A stretch of DNA of 64,000 bases from Siderastrea radians (GCA_964017195.1 OZ024894.1:31894388-31958387); one strand, 5' to 3'. Shown: positions 46,324 through 58,810, counted from the stretch's first letter. Numbers and translations are program-made. The notes: generated by a model from the letters alone, not told the origin.

Positions 46324-46703
46324 CTTTGTTTTTGCAGAAAGTCGACGTCACCCAACTTCGGTTTCTGATTGGTTGTTTTTTCCCGCTCGCGCAAGCTTTG
46401 TTGGCAGAGGTGGCTAAACGATCAAACATTTGTTCGCAACGCAAAATGTTGAGTGAAAATGTTTGATCTAGATCAAACATGCAAAACCATTTAAATGCAA
46501 TGTTGAGAGAGGCGGCTAAACGGTGAAACATGCTCTTCCAACACGATGTTGGACGAAAATTTTTGATCGTTTAGCCGGGGCTTAAGTCTTTTGACGTGGC
46601 AAACTGGACGTTAGATTTTCCTTTTTTTTCCCTTGACTTTTCATGTTAATAGGTCCATTTATCTTTTATTAAACTTTAATTTGAATAATACACTGATAAA
46701 AAT

Positions 46704-46915
46704 ATGTCAGAAGAGCAGAGACGAAGGAAAAGAGAATGAGATAGAGAACAACAACAGGAAAGGAGAAGAAAAGCCACTGAAGAACAGCGTCAAGCACCCA
46801 GTCAAGTAGAACGGAAACGAAAACTAGAAAGACGAAGGAACAGTACAGCAGAGCAAGAAAGGCAACGAGACGGAACGGTACTGAAGAACAACGCCAGAGG
46901 AAACTCTGAGGGACA
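46704..46915 (+). pseudogene. Arg/Gln-rich repeat-associated protein N-terminus, broken
   Basis: Reads MSEEQRRRKRE, TGA, DREQQQERRRKATEEQRQAP, SQVERKRKLERRRNSTAEQ, then a frame change before GTEEQRQRKL. The repeated ATEEQRQ and RRR(N/K)xTxEQ units resemble basic N-terminal leaders of large helicase-type mobile-element ORFs, but no downstream domain is present, so the source is uncertain. It lies just outside the Harbinger right end. Confidence 0.45.
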
Positions 46916-49194
46916 CTGACATAGAACTGTAAACATGTCGGGTACAGTTTTCTTGATTTTTATCTATTTGTGATTGGAAATAATTCTGTACCATCGAATA
47001 ATTTACGTCTGCGTTTTTGTAGTTTATTCTACAGATGAACAAGGGGAAAAAATCGTAATAGAGAGAGAGAACGGAGAAGAAATTTACGCCAAGGACAGCA
47101 TGAAGTTAGAAGGTGTTCAGGTAAAATCAAATTCCTTGCCGTAACAAAGTTTGTTTAACAAAAAATGCACTGTAAAAAAAATATAACAAAAGGAAACTTT
47201 TCGTCAAAACTTAAACCGCACCTTTTATGTCATTTACATGTAATACTACTCGTATAAAGTGGGGGAAAAAAACTAAAAACACTATGACAATTTGAGGGGG
47301 TAGTACAAAGATGGTAATTTATCGTATTACAAGATTTCACAAAATGGCCGCGTGGCCGAGAACGAGAACACAATACCTTTTCAAGGTTAGAAATGGAAAG
47401 ATAGGCTAAAGAAACTCGACTGCCGGTCCCGAACGCCTATTAAGTGGGATATGAATGTCTTAGAAAGAAGAAAGTTGGATAGCTTTGGCCCGATGCTTCG
47501 AATCAGCGCTGAGTTTCTTGGAATTTTTCAATCATTTCACAGAATATTACGGTATGTTACATTCGCTTTTATTTAGAAGGATCCCGCTATCTCAACTCGC
47601 TTATTTTCAGTTTCCCGTTATCTCGAACAAAGAGATATTTGTCTTGGCTTTGGTCATAAATATAATATTTCCAGTTATTTACTTTTACGACGATAACTCG
47701 CTTCGGTTATCTCAAATTCCTGGCAACGCTTTGAAAGACACTAGTGTGTTTTGTTTTCACGCAGCAAACTGTAGCCAGGCAAAGGAGAAAAACAAACAGC
47801 TTTTAAAAGCATGCAATGAAGTAAAAGGCGAAAACTAGTACCAACGCGAATCGTCAAGATGTTTCTCATTGGCTTACAAAAGAATAACAAAACAACACTT
47901 ATTTGTTATATGCCTCGTTTTTTTAAACTCTGAATTAATAGAATTTAATCCAGTCATTGTTAACAATATCATCGGCAAAACCAGACCAAATTCCATGCAA
48001 GTAGCGAATCAATGAAAAAGCACATCCTTACTTATGAATCTATTGAAAAAGGTCTTACATATTCTTTAAACCTAATTCTGATTTCTGAATTGTTTGCTTG
48101 AATTTCAATTATTTGGCTTCACTTAAGCTTAAGACTTAATGTGTGAATTATTTTGTTTATCACTTTAAGCCTTTTAATATTGGTTTCCAGAAGGCGACTG
48201 CAATTTGCCATTTTTTTCCATCTCGGTACCTACATGTATGAAATAAAGCACTGCATTGTGGAAAGTGCTTTTTACTATTTTTGTCCCTCATTGGAATGTT
48301 CATGTGTTAGAGTTCAAATAATTACTGCATGCATTTTTTTGGTTTTCTCAAAAATCATCATATTCCCGGGGGGCGGGGGGAGGGGGAATCCAGACGTAAG
48401 CAAAGGATTTTTTTATGCAATTGACATATTTGTACCGATGTGTTTTTGCTGTCTTGGCAATCTGGCTTGTTTAACTGACAATTGTGTGCTGGGATTAGTT
48501 AGAACATGTTTGATTAATTGGGATTGGCTCTTTAGTGAGTTTAGCAAAGGAGACTGGAGATGATTAAACATCCAGTAAACTTAAATGAGCTTCTGCCATT
48601 TTGTTGCTCATTCGATCGATTGATATTCAAGTGCTTTACCTTACCCGTATTATAGCAATGTACCGTGCAAAGGGCGGAAGACATAACCACTTTTTATACA
48701 AAAGCCTAAAAGAGTTTGGATAGCTGCAAACGAGGGTTCAGGCGATGATTTATTAATTATTTGTAAGGATTCCACAAAAGCTGGAAAGAAGAACACTTTC
48801 ACGGGTGGATGCAAAAATTTCCAATAGGTGCTTGTACGTCTCATGAATCAGGTGGATCACAAAAGTAAAGCAAAGTATTGCTTCGGCAACAACATTTCAA
48901 AGCTGGAAGTGACAATTATGCTAACAAAGTGAATGATGACTCCCTTAATAACTGACATTGAGTATAAGTACTATTCTGTTCACCCGTGCTTTCTGTTCAT
49001 TAATGTCACATTGGTCAAAAATTGTGTTCTGAATGCTTTAAGAGGCTCTGACTGTAAATATCGAGAATCGGCGGACAAGCTCAGAAAATCGAAAATCCTG
49101 ATAACTTGCCAGAAGAACACTTTTGGGGAGCTATCTTCGAAAATATTGCTTAAACCTTCTGGAATTCTATTGTTTTTGGGAAATTCGGAAAAAC
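46916..49194. other. no recognised gene; repeat fragments
   Basis: Around 47578-47735 the words CTCGCTTATTTTCAG, TTATCTCGAAC and ATAACTCGCTTCGGTTATCTC look like a DNA-transposon end with repeated TATCTC motifs. A G-rich run lies at 48367-48389. Other frames have no domain. Confidence 0.4.
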
Positions 49195-51226
49195 GGTTTT
49201 GCTCAATTTATTACGCAATAAGCAGGCTTAAAATTAAACAAATTGAAAACGCTTGCTTTAAAACCGTTTGCAACGCCAGAAAACAATTTTAATTTTAAAT
49301 GGTAGCAATATCCTTATACTTTCTATCAATGGGAATTGCAGTGGAGTTTTGCTTTACTTATGTGGTTTGGTGGTTCTTTGAAACAAAGGCATTTTGCGCA
49401 CTTTGGAAAAAGGCAAATATTGGTAAACTACAGAGGCTTAAAATGGGTCTTGGTATGTCTAATATCGAATTGAAATAAACACTGTGATAAAGTTTGGCCC
49501 TACTTCTATTTTGATATGAAATAAAAAGTCTGGGCAATTCAGGCTCGCGCTGACAAAAACAAAAATTCGCGAACCAGTGTTGCCAAAATTTGCATAATGA
49601 AATGAATGAAATGAAAAGTAGTAGTTTGGGTGAGCTCAATTTAGAGGATTTTATTCACTGAAGACACGCAAAGAATGGACTAAAATATTTCTTCAATCTA
49701 TTCTTGCATTGTTTTGGGCTTGTACTATTTCTACGTAAAACTAAAGAGAAGGAGAAGAAGTTTTAAAAGTCTACACAAGCTGTTGCGTGACCCGTGTCAC
49801 GTGAATATTTGTGTCAATTTGTCAACCTACTTATGGCAGTTTTTGAATGCGGTCTCCTACATTGGCCGCTGTTTTATGCATGGCTAGTTCTCCAGCGTAC
49901 CGTGCGCATACCTGTGTTTGGGGCATACTGTCATGTGCAGTTGATATTCTACTGGGACGAAAATTCCGACAGGCAAGTCTAGAATTAGTTTCGTATACAT
50001 ATGACACCTTTCTCTTCGAGAGAAGAAAACTGCGACATAAAGTATGTTGCTGTGTACGTGACTCGATCGCTCTTTTCAAACGGCTACTAAGATTTTGGGC
50101 GACTTTTTGAAATGGCACTATTTTGGCCAGGAAGCAAAAGTGCATCATTATTATTATGATTTTTACGTATTTGTCAAAACATGTGCTGTTTCTGTCAATG
50201 TTATTACACTAATATGTTTTAAATATGTTTAAAATTAAACGCAAACCACGGACGTCCTGGCAGCGGGATCGGTATTTATGAGTTCTTAATGCGGCTGTAT
50301 ATCTAAGAGATATCAATACACAGTTTGTTTGGTTTTACTTTGCAAGATCGCTGAGAACTCTTTCACAGTTTTGGAGGAAAAGATTTTCATTGAAGAATAT
50401 TTTCACGTTGCATGAACGTGCAGTGATCGGTTGCGTGACTTGATTATTTTGAGTGGTACTTTGTGTTCCCTACCTTACACAGCCATTTTAGCTCTCAATT
50501 AATACGCGTACGTCAACTTTAATAATTAATAAAAGAAACCGTTTGGATTTTCGAGAACATTACTATTTTCCCAAAGAAACTGCAAATAACAAAGAAAGGC
50601 CACTGGTGCTGCAGAGTAAAGACATCTGACAAAATATGATAACCCACTGCACTCTCAAGTTTCAACAACAATTTTCCAAATCTGTTCGTAATTCTTCAGA
50701 AAGATAGATGAAGATACCAGCGAATGCATCATCTAGTAGAAAGACCACCTGAAAATAGTTACGGTAAATGATTTGTCATATTTCAAGTCGTCCTTCCATT
50801 ACAGTTTTTTTTTTCCTATTATCCAAATTATGCAAATTTTGTCAACACTGGTTCGCGAATTTCTGTTTTTGTCAGCGCGAGCCTGAATTGCCCAGATTTT
50901 TTATTTCATATCATAATAGAAGTAGGGCCAAACATTATCACAGTGTTTATTTCAATTCGATATTAGACATACCAAGACCTATCTTAAGCCTCTGAAGTTT
51001 AATAATTTTTGCCTTTTTCGGAAGTGCGCAAAATGCCTTTGTTTCAAAGAACCACCAAACCACATAAATAAAGCAAAACTCCATGCAATTCCCATTGATA
51101 GAAAGTAGAAGAGTATTGCTATCATTTAAAATTAAAGTTGTTTTCTGGCGTTGCAAGTTGTTTACAAACAAGCGCATTCAATCTGTTTAATTTTAAACCT
51201 GATTTTTGCATAATTAATTAAGCAAA
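49195..51226. repeat. large inverted repeat, arms ~400 bp, spacer ~1.2 kb
   Basis: 49195-49600 and 50825-51226 are inverted copies. Examples are GGAATTGCAGTGGAGTTTTG versus CAAAACTCCATGCAATTCCC, TTGGTATGTCTAATATCGAA versus TTCGATATTAGACATACCAA, and CAGGCTCGCGCTGACAAAAAC versus GTTTTTGTCAGCGCGAGCCTG. Small differences show they are not a fresh duplication. The spacer (49600-50825) has no recognised gene. This may be a transposon with long arms; ends and target duplication are not resolved. Confidence 0.82.
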
Positions 51227-51470
51227 CAAGCATAATTTAAGCATAACAGGCCATCTGATAGGGTGCGGAAAAAATCAAGATTATGCGGGAAGTTGTTTTC
51301 TGGCGTTGCAAGTTGTTTACAAACAAGCGCAATCAATCTGTTTAATTTTAAACCTGATTTTTGCATAATTAATTAAGCAAACAAGCCTAACAGCATACTT
51401 ACAAACAAGCATAATTAAGCATAACAGGCCATCTGATAGGGTGCGGAAGAAAATCAAATATTATGCGGGA
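51138..51470 (+). repeat. tandem duplication, units ~153 and ~175 bp
   Basis: GTTGTTTTCTGGCGTTGCAA begins at 51138 and again at 51291, and each unit ends in CCATCTGATAGGGTGCGGAA and ATTATGCGGGAA. The second unit has an extra AACAGCATACTTACAAACA stretch. The duplication overlaps the outer part of the right arm of the large inverted repeat. Confidence 0.88.
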
Positions 51471-51734
51471 ATTTTCAGGCATATTAGGCGGAAGAATATG
51501 CGGAAATTTAAACAATTTATAACATAGATAATTGTGTCTTTGCACAGTTTTTCTGTTTTCTAATCTGCTTAGTGAGGTTCCTTCTTCTTCTTCTTCTTCG
51601 TCTCTTTAAATTAATTCTTACTTAAGCTTAAACCACAAGATGATTCTTTGAGACGACGAACGAGCAAAAGAAGACAACATGTTCAAGTTTCCTCGCGTAA
51701 GTACTTATAGTCAAACGCAGTTTCTTATCAATTA

Positions 51735-53159
51735 CAGTGTGTTGCCCAGTTTTCGTACACTTTAGTTTGTAATCGCTATATCGTTTCGTCTGTGAGACGA
51801 AAATTTCTGAAATTTCTTTTAAAGATACCCCATTATCTTACCTTTAATATATAAAACGATTGGCCGCTTGATCGACTTATGTTCAAAATTATGCCATTTT
51901 TCCCAAAACTCCTCAGTTGCCCAGTTTTCGTACACCTGGCCCAGTTTTCGTACATCGACAAAACAACATTTCTCCACGAAAACGCTCGACGCAAACTGAT
52001 GAGTCAGCCACCCTGCTGAGTGCTTATCGTGTTTTCTCGTCGATTTGTGAATAAATATTGGCGTAGCGACCAATGTTTGGTGTACAAAGCAAATGGTTAT
52101 TCGGGGGGTGGATGTTTAATCGATCCTGCAGTGTTGATTTTTTCTGTCCCTCACTTTTGTGCGGCTAATCTTACGCTGAATCCACTGTCTCGTACGTCAT
52201 TTACTGCCTTGGTAAAGGTAGTTGACAGGTTACTATTCTGCGTATTACAACTGTTAAGAAAAGACCTGTATAAGATTCGACGTTTTCCTTCCGTTTCCGC
52301 TTCCGCCTTTAGAATAGCAAACGCTTTACTTCCGTTTCCGCATATATGCTTGCTTTTCTTACCTACTTTTGTGAATGTTTATTAGAATCGCAACGGAGTG
52401 AAAAAAATCGGTAAAACCGGTAAACTAACGATATTTCAAGGTGCACGTCAACATTCTGTGCATAGACATCTACCTTAGTTAATTATTTGACGATTTAGAT
52501 TGTTTGCGTGGGATTTAGTTTATTAAATATTCGTGAACTTTGCATGACCTGGATGTAAAGCGTCGCTGTTATACCACAACAAATACATGTAGTGTATCGT
52601 ACTTTGCAAGGATTGTTTTGTAATCTTTGCTGCACTTGCAACTTATTAGTTTTCGAACAGTAAAGTTTAAAATTCAGTTCTTTAACTTATTTAAAAATAG
52701 GTTTTGAGAAAGGCGCAGCTAAGTGTACGAAAACTGGCACAGTAGGTCGAAATGTATGCGAAGATTCTCACCGCTAAAATTCAGGAGCAGTTAAATTTAA
52801 GCTGGCGTTGAAAGTTTTTTCATTCACTTTCATCTTTTATCTATCATCTGTCCAAAAATCATGAAGTTCCTTGCAAAATTACCAACAAAACGGGCTATTT
52901 GTTCATCTACAATACCTTTACTGTGCAGTGAAAAGTGCAAATATTAGCTGCTAAACTTTTACTCACCTCGAAAGAAATTGTCCGCACTGACCTGCTTCTT
53001 CATCAAAAAGCCCGACAAAACCGGCAAATTATAGCTGAAATGTTCCTTTTACTTTTGGAATTCTTCGGTTGACGAAGATTTAAATGACAGACAAAAATTA
53101 TCAAATAAAGTTCTTTTTGTACGAAAACTGGGCCCGTACGAAAACTGGGCAACATACTG
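51735..53159. mobile_element. 1.4-kb Tc1/mariner-type TIR element, TA target, no transposase
   Basis: CAGTGTGTTGCCCAGTTTTC at 51735 is mirrored by GAAAACTGGGCAACATACTG ending at 53159 with one difference, and TA lies outside both ends (51733-51734, 53160-53161). The word CAGTTTTCGTAC is repeated several times: terminally, at about 51917 and 51938, and inverted at about 52726, 53119 and 53135. It could be the protein-binding site. Open frames (52020-52385 and others) show no DDE motif. Confidence 0.82.
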
Positions 53160-53589
53160 TACTGTTATTCGCTGAAATGACAATGCTTTTTGTTCAACAG
53201 AAATCAGTGTAAGAATAAAACTAGTACCTAGTCTCACCACCAAAAGACGCATGGAACGCCTGGAGGTTAAAAATTGCGCGTGAACGAAGCGGCGTGTTTT
53301 CGTCGATGTTTGGGAGGAAAACTGCTTCAAAATAATCAATCTCTTTGGCTTTTATGTTTATGAGGATGAAAAGCAGCTGCTCCATCACCAATATTAGGAA
53401 AATTTTTCTGTTTTATGGGGAAAATGCTCTGAAAATGCAGAAGATGGGGACTTTAAAGAATTATGTGGATCTGCACAACTGCATCCTGTCAGATGCCCTG
53501 TAATATAAAAGTTATGAAGGCACAAGCACGTATCTTTATTCATTTTTGTGTTAGCCTATCTATATATATTACAATGTCCTGCTACAGCC

Positions 53590-53924
53590 TGCACTAACGA
53601 CAATTCCTAAGGCTGATTTTAAGCCCCTATGTATACCTATTTTTCATCAGCTAAATATTCTAGACATATTTAGTGTTAACACCCTTCAAGTAGGACCTTT
53701 TATTTATTGCTACCATAATAAACTGTTACCACGGTCCATTCAGCGCATTTTTAAAACAGGCAGCCAAACTCAACCAACTCAATATTATTTTACAAGACCC
53801 GCTGAGTCCTATAGGCCAAAGGCGTAGGACCAATTCAAGCAATTCACAATATTGTTTCAGAACCTGAAACTTTGTAATCATCTACTTTTTAATATCAAGA
53901 ACGCACAAAACTTTAGTCGAAATT
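53590..53924 (+). pseudogene. LINE ORF2 C-terminal relic
   Basis: Reads PALTTIPKADFKPLCIPIFH, QLNILDIFSVNTLQVGPFIY, CYHNKLLPRSIQRIF, then a TAG (53825-53827) and QFTILFQNLKLCNHLLFNIK NAQNFS. The order LxxxNxxQxxxFxYxxHxxLLP ... FTILFQxxKLxN is typical of the CR1/L2-type ORF2 end. A non-coding part and the shared 3' tail at 54678 may belong to the same copy. Confidence 0.65.
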
Positions 53925-54514
53925 AATTAATTAAACACTTTTATAGCGCTCCGTCCACTAGTTGTTCGTGGCGCTTTAAAAACCTTCCTAAAATCGTGTT
54001 CCGAATCTCATTTCTCATGTTCCTTCTGTAAAGCGAAAGTAAACATGTGTACCGGTCATGCTAATTTCAAGATATGTACAGGAGGATGTTAATTTAAAAC
54101 TATGTATAGGAGGATCAGCATTATGGCGTCTCGGTCAGGAGGATTTGTTTGCCTCTGTCTTATCATGCAATGTGGTATTTGCTACATGGTATAATTTAAT
54201 AGATAAATAAAAAATAAATAAATAAACAAGAAAACCTGTGGCTTATGAAAGGCGGCCCCTACAAGCTGAAGTTAATTTGTGAGCCACTAGAATTAAATCT
54301 CCTATATAATTAAATTCTCCCGTAGCTCTAATGTTATCGATGTCAAAAATACTATGCTTTTTGTAGAATTGTGTTACCTGTTTTACGTGAGTACTTTCTG
54401 ATGGGAAGTTCATTCCCAACTAACTTGTTATTTAATGCAATCCAGAACGTTTTCTAGAAAGTTCTACTCAAGTGTTTCCACTTGTCATTCGCAATCGTTA
54501 TTTTAAAACAACAT

Positions 54515-54772
54515 TTCGTCTTTTTACATATTTTTAATATCTGCTCATCATCATTATTTTATATAGCTTTAAGTATTTTAAATTCTCTTTATAAATATTT
54601 TTAATATCTGATTATCATAAATATTTTATATAGCTCTAAGTGTTATGAATTTTCTTTCTAGATATTTTTAATATCTATTAATTGTGTCCCCAAATTAGTA
54701 TGGGATTTCCCCAGGCTATGTGGCCTTGACACATTAATAAAGTTTAACTATCTATCTATCTATCTATCTATC
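54515..54772 (+). repeat. LINE 3' UTR with ~70-bp internal repeats and (TATC)n tail
   Basis: ATATTTTTAATATCT is seen three times (about 54528, 54597, 54663), each followed by TATATAGCTYTAAG or the end segment. TTAATTGTGTCCCCAAATTA to CACATTAATAAAGTTTA (54678-54746) is the end consensus, then TATC repeats at 54749-54772. The end segment recurs at 55110. Confidence 0.8.
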
Positions 54773-55109
54773 ACTTCTGGGAACCGTTCGGCAGCATAAG
54801 ACCGTTTCAGTAGTGAATTAGTACCTCTTCGCAACAGTCTTCCTTGTTGTTTCAATCCACCAAGTTTCTGCGAAAAACAAAACTCAACAGAGAGCACACT
54901 GGCGCGGGCAGTTATTCAGCCTCTGATGGAAGTTAAACCTCCCAAAACATTCAATTTTTCAAAACATAAAGGTGAAGAGTGGCCTCGTTAGTTTAAAAGA
55001 TTTAACCTTAGACACATTCAGCGCTACAAAACAGCTAAAAATCAACAAAATAATCCCAGCTGAAAAACGAAGAGCCTTCTAGCGCAGGAAAACGCGCGAA
55101 TATATGCTG

Positions 55110-55192
55110 TTAATTGTGTCCCCAAATTAGTATGGGATTTTCCCAGGCTATGTGGCCTTGACACATTAATAAAGTTTATCATCATCATCATC
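55110..55192 (+). repeat. second copy of the same LINE 3' end, with (ATC)n tail
   Basis: 55110-55177 repeats 54678-54746 almost exactly but ends in ATCATCATC instead of TATC. Only the last 70 bp are present, an extreme 5' truncation. Confidence 0.85.
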
Positions 55193-55392
55193 ACACACAT
55201 CTACGCTTATGGGCTTCTGTCTACTCATGTCCCCCCAAAATACAACGGTCACACCCACCCCTCCCGTCCCAATATACATCATTAACATTCCAATCAATCA
55301 TCTGTGAACTTTGAGAACCCACCAAAGGCATGCGTTTTTGCAAAACTATAGACGACTCCTCTACGCAGGGGGCCGTCTAATAGATAAATAAA

Positions 55393-55395
<3 letters not shown>

Positions 55396-55425
<30 letters not shown>

Positions 55426-55465
55426 CACTACCACTACCACTACCACTACCACTACCACTACCACT
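55396..55465. repeat. (ACT)n then (ACCACT)n microsatellite
   Basis: ACT triplets change to an ACCACT hexamer array. A C-run follows at 55480. Sequence 55500-56034 has no recognised gene. Confidence 0.95.
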
Positions 55466-56034
55466 CAGAAATAGGGAACACCCCCCCCCCTCTCCCCACT
55501 CTCACCCCAGTCCTGGGGTAGTGCCCTGCCCCCTAACACTGAGCAGGGTCCACTAGGATGCGCCAAGGTTTTTGTATTAGTTTTTAAAAATATTGCCTGT
55601 ATTGTACTGTTTTAGCATTAGAATTCTCAGGTGTTGTCTAATGGTCTCAAGCATCACATGTTTTGCACAAAACAATAGGATGTGGAAGAGTCGAGACCAA
55701 TCTTTAACAACCCAGTTGCAAAATGCCTTTTTTTTCCTCTTGAAAATCAGCATGTCCCGAGTTTTTTTCAGGTTTTGTAACTTAAAAATCGGGACGATTC
55801 CTATTAAATGGGGACGGATTGCAGGTATGAACCTGTTTTTCAAAATTCTATATAAACCCACTTTTAGGTTGTAAACTTAAATATATATTGGGCGCCATAA
55901 TTATTTTTGCTCACCTTGCCTCAGTCTTTTTTCTGCCACAAGTCTACGGTTTAATTTATTTACATTTTTGCAGAGTTGTCAGAGAAGAGAAATTGTATAG
56001 ACAAGTTTTGGTTTGATCATTAGCCTTTACACTG

Positions 56035-57010
56035 CATCTAATGTCACCAATAAGCAATGTTACTGATTGTCCAATGCCGTAGTCTGGTAGCAAAGAAAAA
56101 TAAAAGGAAAAGCCTCTTCATAAATCATTTCAGAATAGTCAGAAACCTATCAGGTAATGATCTGACAAGAGGGGATCAGACTGTGGTGGATCAATCATTT
56201 GAAATAGTTTTCCCTGTCAAGTGAATTCAATCAAGTAAGTCTGAATCATCATTTCTGGGAAGTTAATTGTGTGACATCAGGTTGATGGAATAAAAACCTG
56301 TATGGAAAACAAAGCAGATTTAATATTATCTCAATTGCCAAAAGTAAGCCCATGGCTTCAGGGGGTTCTAAGGACATTTGCGCTATCTTTTTCTCCGCAT
56401 CCATACTGCGCACGAAATTCACATGGCAATGTCACGCCACGTCATGCACTGAGCACGCACGCTCACTTGAAAAACTGCCCCAATTTTTTAAAGATATTTG
56501 CGTCGAGCATGCGCATTTAAATAAGTGGCACTGAAGCATTCCAAGCTGCTGGATAAAAGGTAAACTGTATTTTTAGAGATGGTTGGTCTCCTGTAACTAG
56601 TTATACCAGTCTGACTTTCAGACCGGTCTCATGTAAACAAAATTGAACCAGCCTGAGTTTACACCGCTTTAATGAAATCAGGGTTTTACTGCCCCCTGGG
56701 TATCTGAGGATGTTGTTAAACACTCTTGAGAGCTGCTCAACTTTAGTCTGAGGGTGTGATTACATGACACCAGTACATTGTATGGTTTTCATTCTGATAC
56801 AAGTTTATCCCAGTTCCGAATTCTCGTTGTTACATGATTACAGCACAAAATCTCGTAACAGTGCGAGTCATACCTGGGTGAGTTCGTACTGGTATCATGT
56901 AAACATGGTATAACTGTTTGATTCATTCTGCATTAAGTTAATTAACCATATAGCCATCCAGAATAAATCTCACAACACCATGAAATAAGGATTTTATAAC
57001 TTAAGGGAGG
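56035..57010 (+). repeat. dispersed repeat family, copy B
   Basis: Collinear with 33785-35530 (same order of blocks, same orientation) but lacks the 34400-34960 part; at 56350-56510 an unrelated segment is found instead. Identity is moderate with many small changes, so this is an old family rather than a recent duplication. Confidence 0.85.
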
Positions 57011-58810
57011 GAGACTCCTAACTGCAGATCTCGCATTGTTGCTAAGGGATTTTTGTAGATGGTATTTTATCATACGCTGTTTTGCAGCACTTCGTGCGGC
57101 TATATTTGTTAAATAATGAGGAAAAACATCTGAGTCCCACAACTCGACATTGGGCGTGCGTAGCTAGTGCCACTCCCGAACCGCACATTAAAAAAAAAAT
57201 CGGTGAAACTAAGAGACAGACTAGTACAGTTCCGATTTTATTGCGAATCGCCCCACCCTTCTTTATAATCCGAAGCACGTAATTACTGTTTTTACAAAGA
57301 ATAGAAGAACTTACTATTGTAATATTGTAACCCTCCTTTCCGTACGTAATTCTGTGACTGTTGTTCTAATTGAGGGAGGCAATTGTGGCTCTGATTAAAA
57401 AGTGTTTGAGCGATTTGGCCCTCTTATAAGAGACAAAAGGGGTGTAAAAGAATATTTTATCTCCCACTTTTTTTCCGAGTATGGCTCCGACATATAAATG
57501 TCAGTTTGGTTTGTTATTGATAAGAAAAATGCTTATTAAATTAAATAGCAAGACCGGTTCAAAAATCTCAGTGGTTTCCTTCTTCAGTTGTTTTGGTGCT
57601 GAAATGAGTGTCAGCTGGTGTGGCCTAATAATCGCAAAGCTGCTGTTTATATAGTTCAGTGTGCGCGTCCTGTTAGTTGAGTGATCAAGCCAAAGCAAGA
57701 GAATTTCGATCCATTACACGTCGTTTCGAGTGGTTTCGTTGTTCGCACAAGAAAAAAGTTATCAAAAGGTAAAATGTTTCACGGAGAATTGAGAGTATGA
57801 ACAGCCCTCTGAAGTGAAGAATTGACAGCATGGTGTTTGTTTACTGAGCTTGGGTCGCTTGTACAATAAAAGACTATCTCTTACCTTGTAAATGGGGCCA
57901 TGAATAGCGAAATGAATAGCGAAACCTGAAATGGCTGTTTTCTTTCTTGTGAAACGTGATTTTCTAAGCAGCCATGAGCTGTAATTTGCCATGAATCTTA
58001 TTACCTGTGAATGGTCATGAATTGTGATTTTGTATCCATCACACAAAATGTCGTGAGAGATTATTAACCTGAATGTACGTGAAATGACTTTTGCTTTTAA
58101 TGAAACGTGATCTGGACCCCCCCCCCCCGCCCCAAACAATACCTCCTTTCTTATAGGCCACCGACGTTGTGAGAACCTTCGTTCGTACTTGTCACTGCTT
58201 TGATCATGCTAAAAAATAAAATAGAAAGAAAGTTTCCCTTTGAGGAACCAAAATGTTGCTATCGACCACACGCTGTCTTCACCATCACGTTGCTAGCGAC
58301 CGAACGCTATGCGGGCCTACGTTTAGGTTAATCATTGATGGATATAACTTATGATTATAAAAGCATAAGAGAAACATTTGAGACAGCTCACGTGCAACAT
58401 GGTTTGGCGATCTCACCCTGTGATTTACTATGAACGCTGTGCTTTCTGGCCAGAAAAAAGAAAGCTCACATAGGTAAGAATTATTTTAAAACACTCAGTG
58501 AATCGGCTTTACGACGGTATTAACACCACATTTACGATGTAAGGGGTCTTTGAATGTATAATTCGTTGATAAACACATCGGAACCGTCCAAATGGTCAAG
58601 TTTCAAAATTTACCTGTCTAAATTCCCATACATAACTCAACATTGGATTACAAATCTTAGTTACTTCCTTTTCTTGAAACATGCTAAAAAAGCAAAGCAA
58701 CTCGTATTCTGACGAAGGAAAGTCAAATTGATTTCCGATGACACGAAAGGTCAAACAAAGGGTAGCTCACACTGCTCAGATTAATGGCTCGATTTGTACC
58801 GTCTAGTAGT
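57011..58810. other. no recognised gene
   Basis: AT-rich sequence with a C-run at 58118-58128. Short frames (57762-58139 minus and others) show no domain. Confidence 0.45.

Larger units (their letters stand above)
40661..46582 (+). mobile_element. PIF/Harbinger DNA transposon with two genes, interrupted by a LINE
   Basis: Termini are AGCCCCGGCTAAGCGATCAA (40661) and the inverse of AGCCCCGGCTAAACGATCAA (ending 46582); the match continues through TTTCGTCCAACATCGTGTT. TAA lies outside both ends (40658-40660, 46583-46585), the 3-bp TWA duplication known for PIF/Harbinger. Subterminal copies of GCTAAACG(A/G)TCAAACA lie at both ends. It carries a HARBI1-like transposase (+) and a Myb/SANT-like protein (-) that converge, the standard Harbinger gene pair. 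Without the 1.3-kb LINE it is about 4.6 kb. Both genes are broken. Confidence 0.93.

Noticed and set aside
51997..52030. CTGATGAGTCAGCC as a hammerhead ribozyme core
   Set aside because: No GAAA partner with suitable stems follows at the required spacing.
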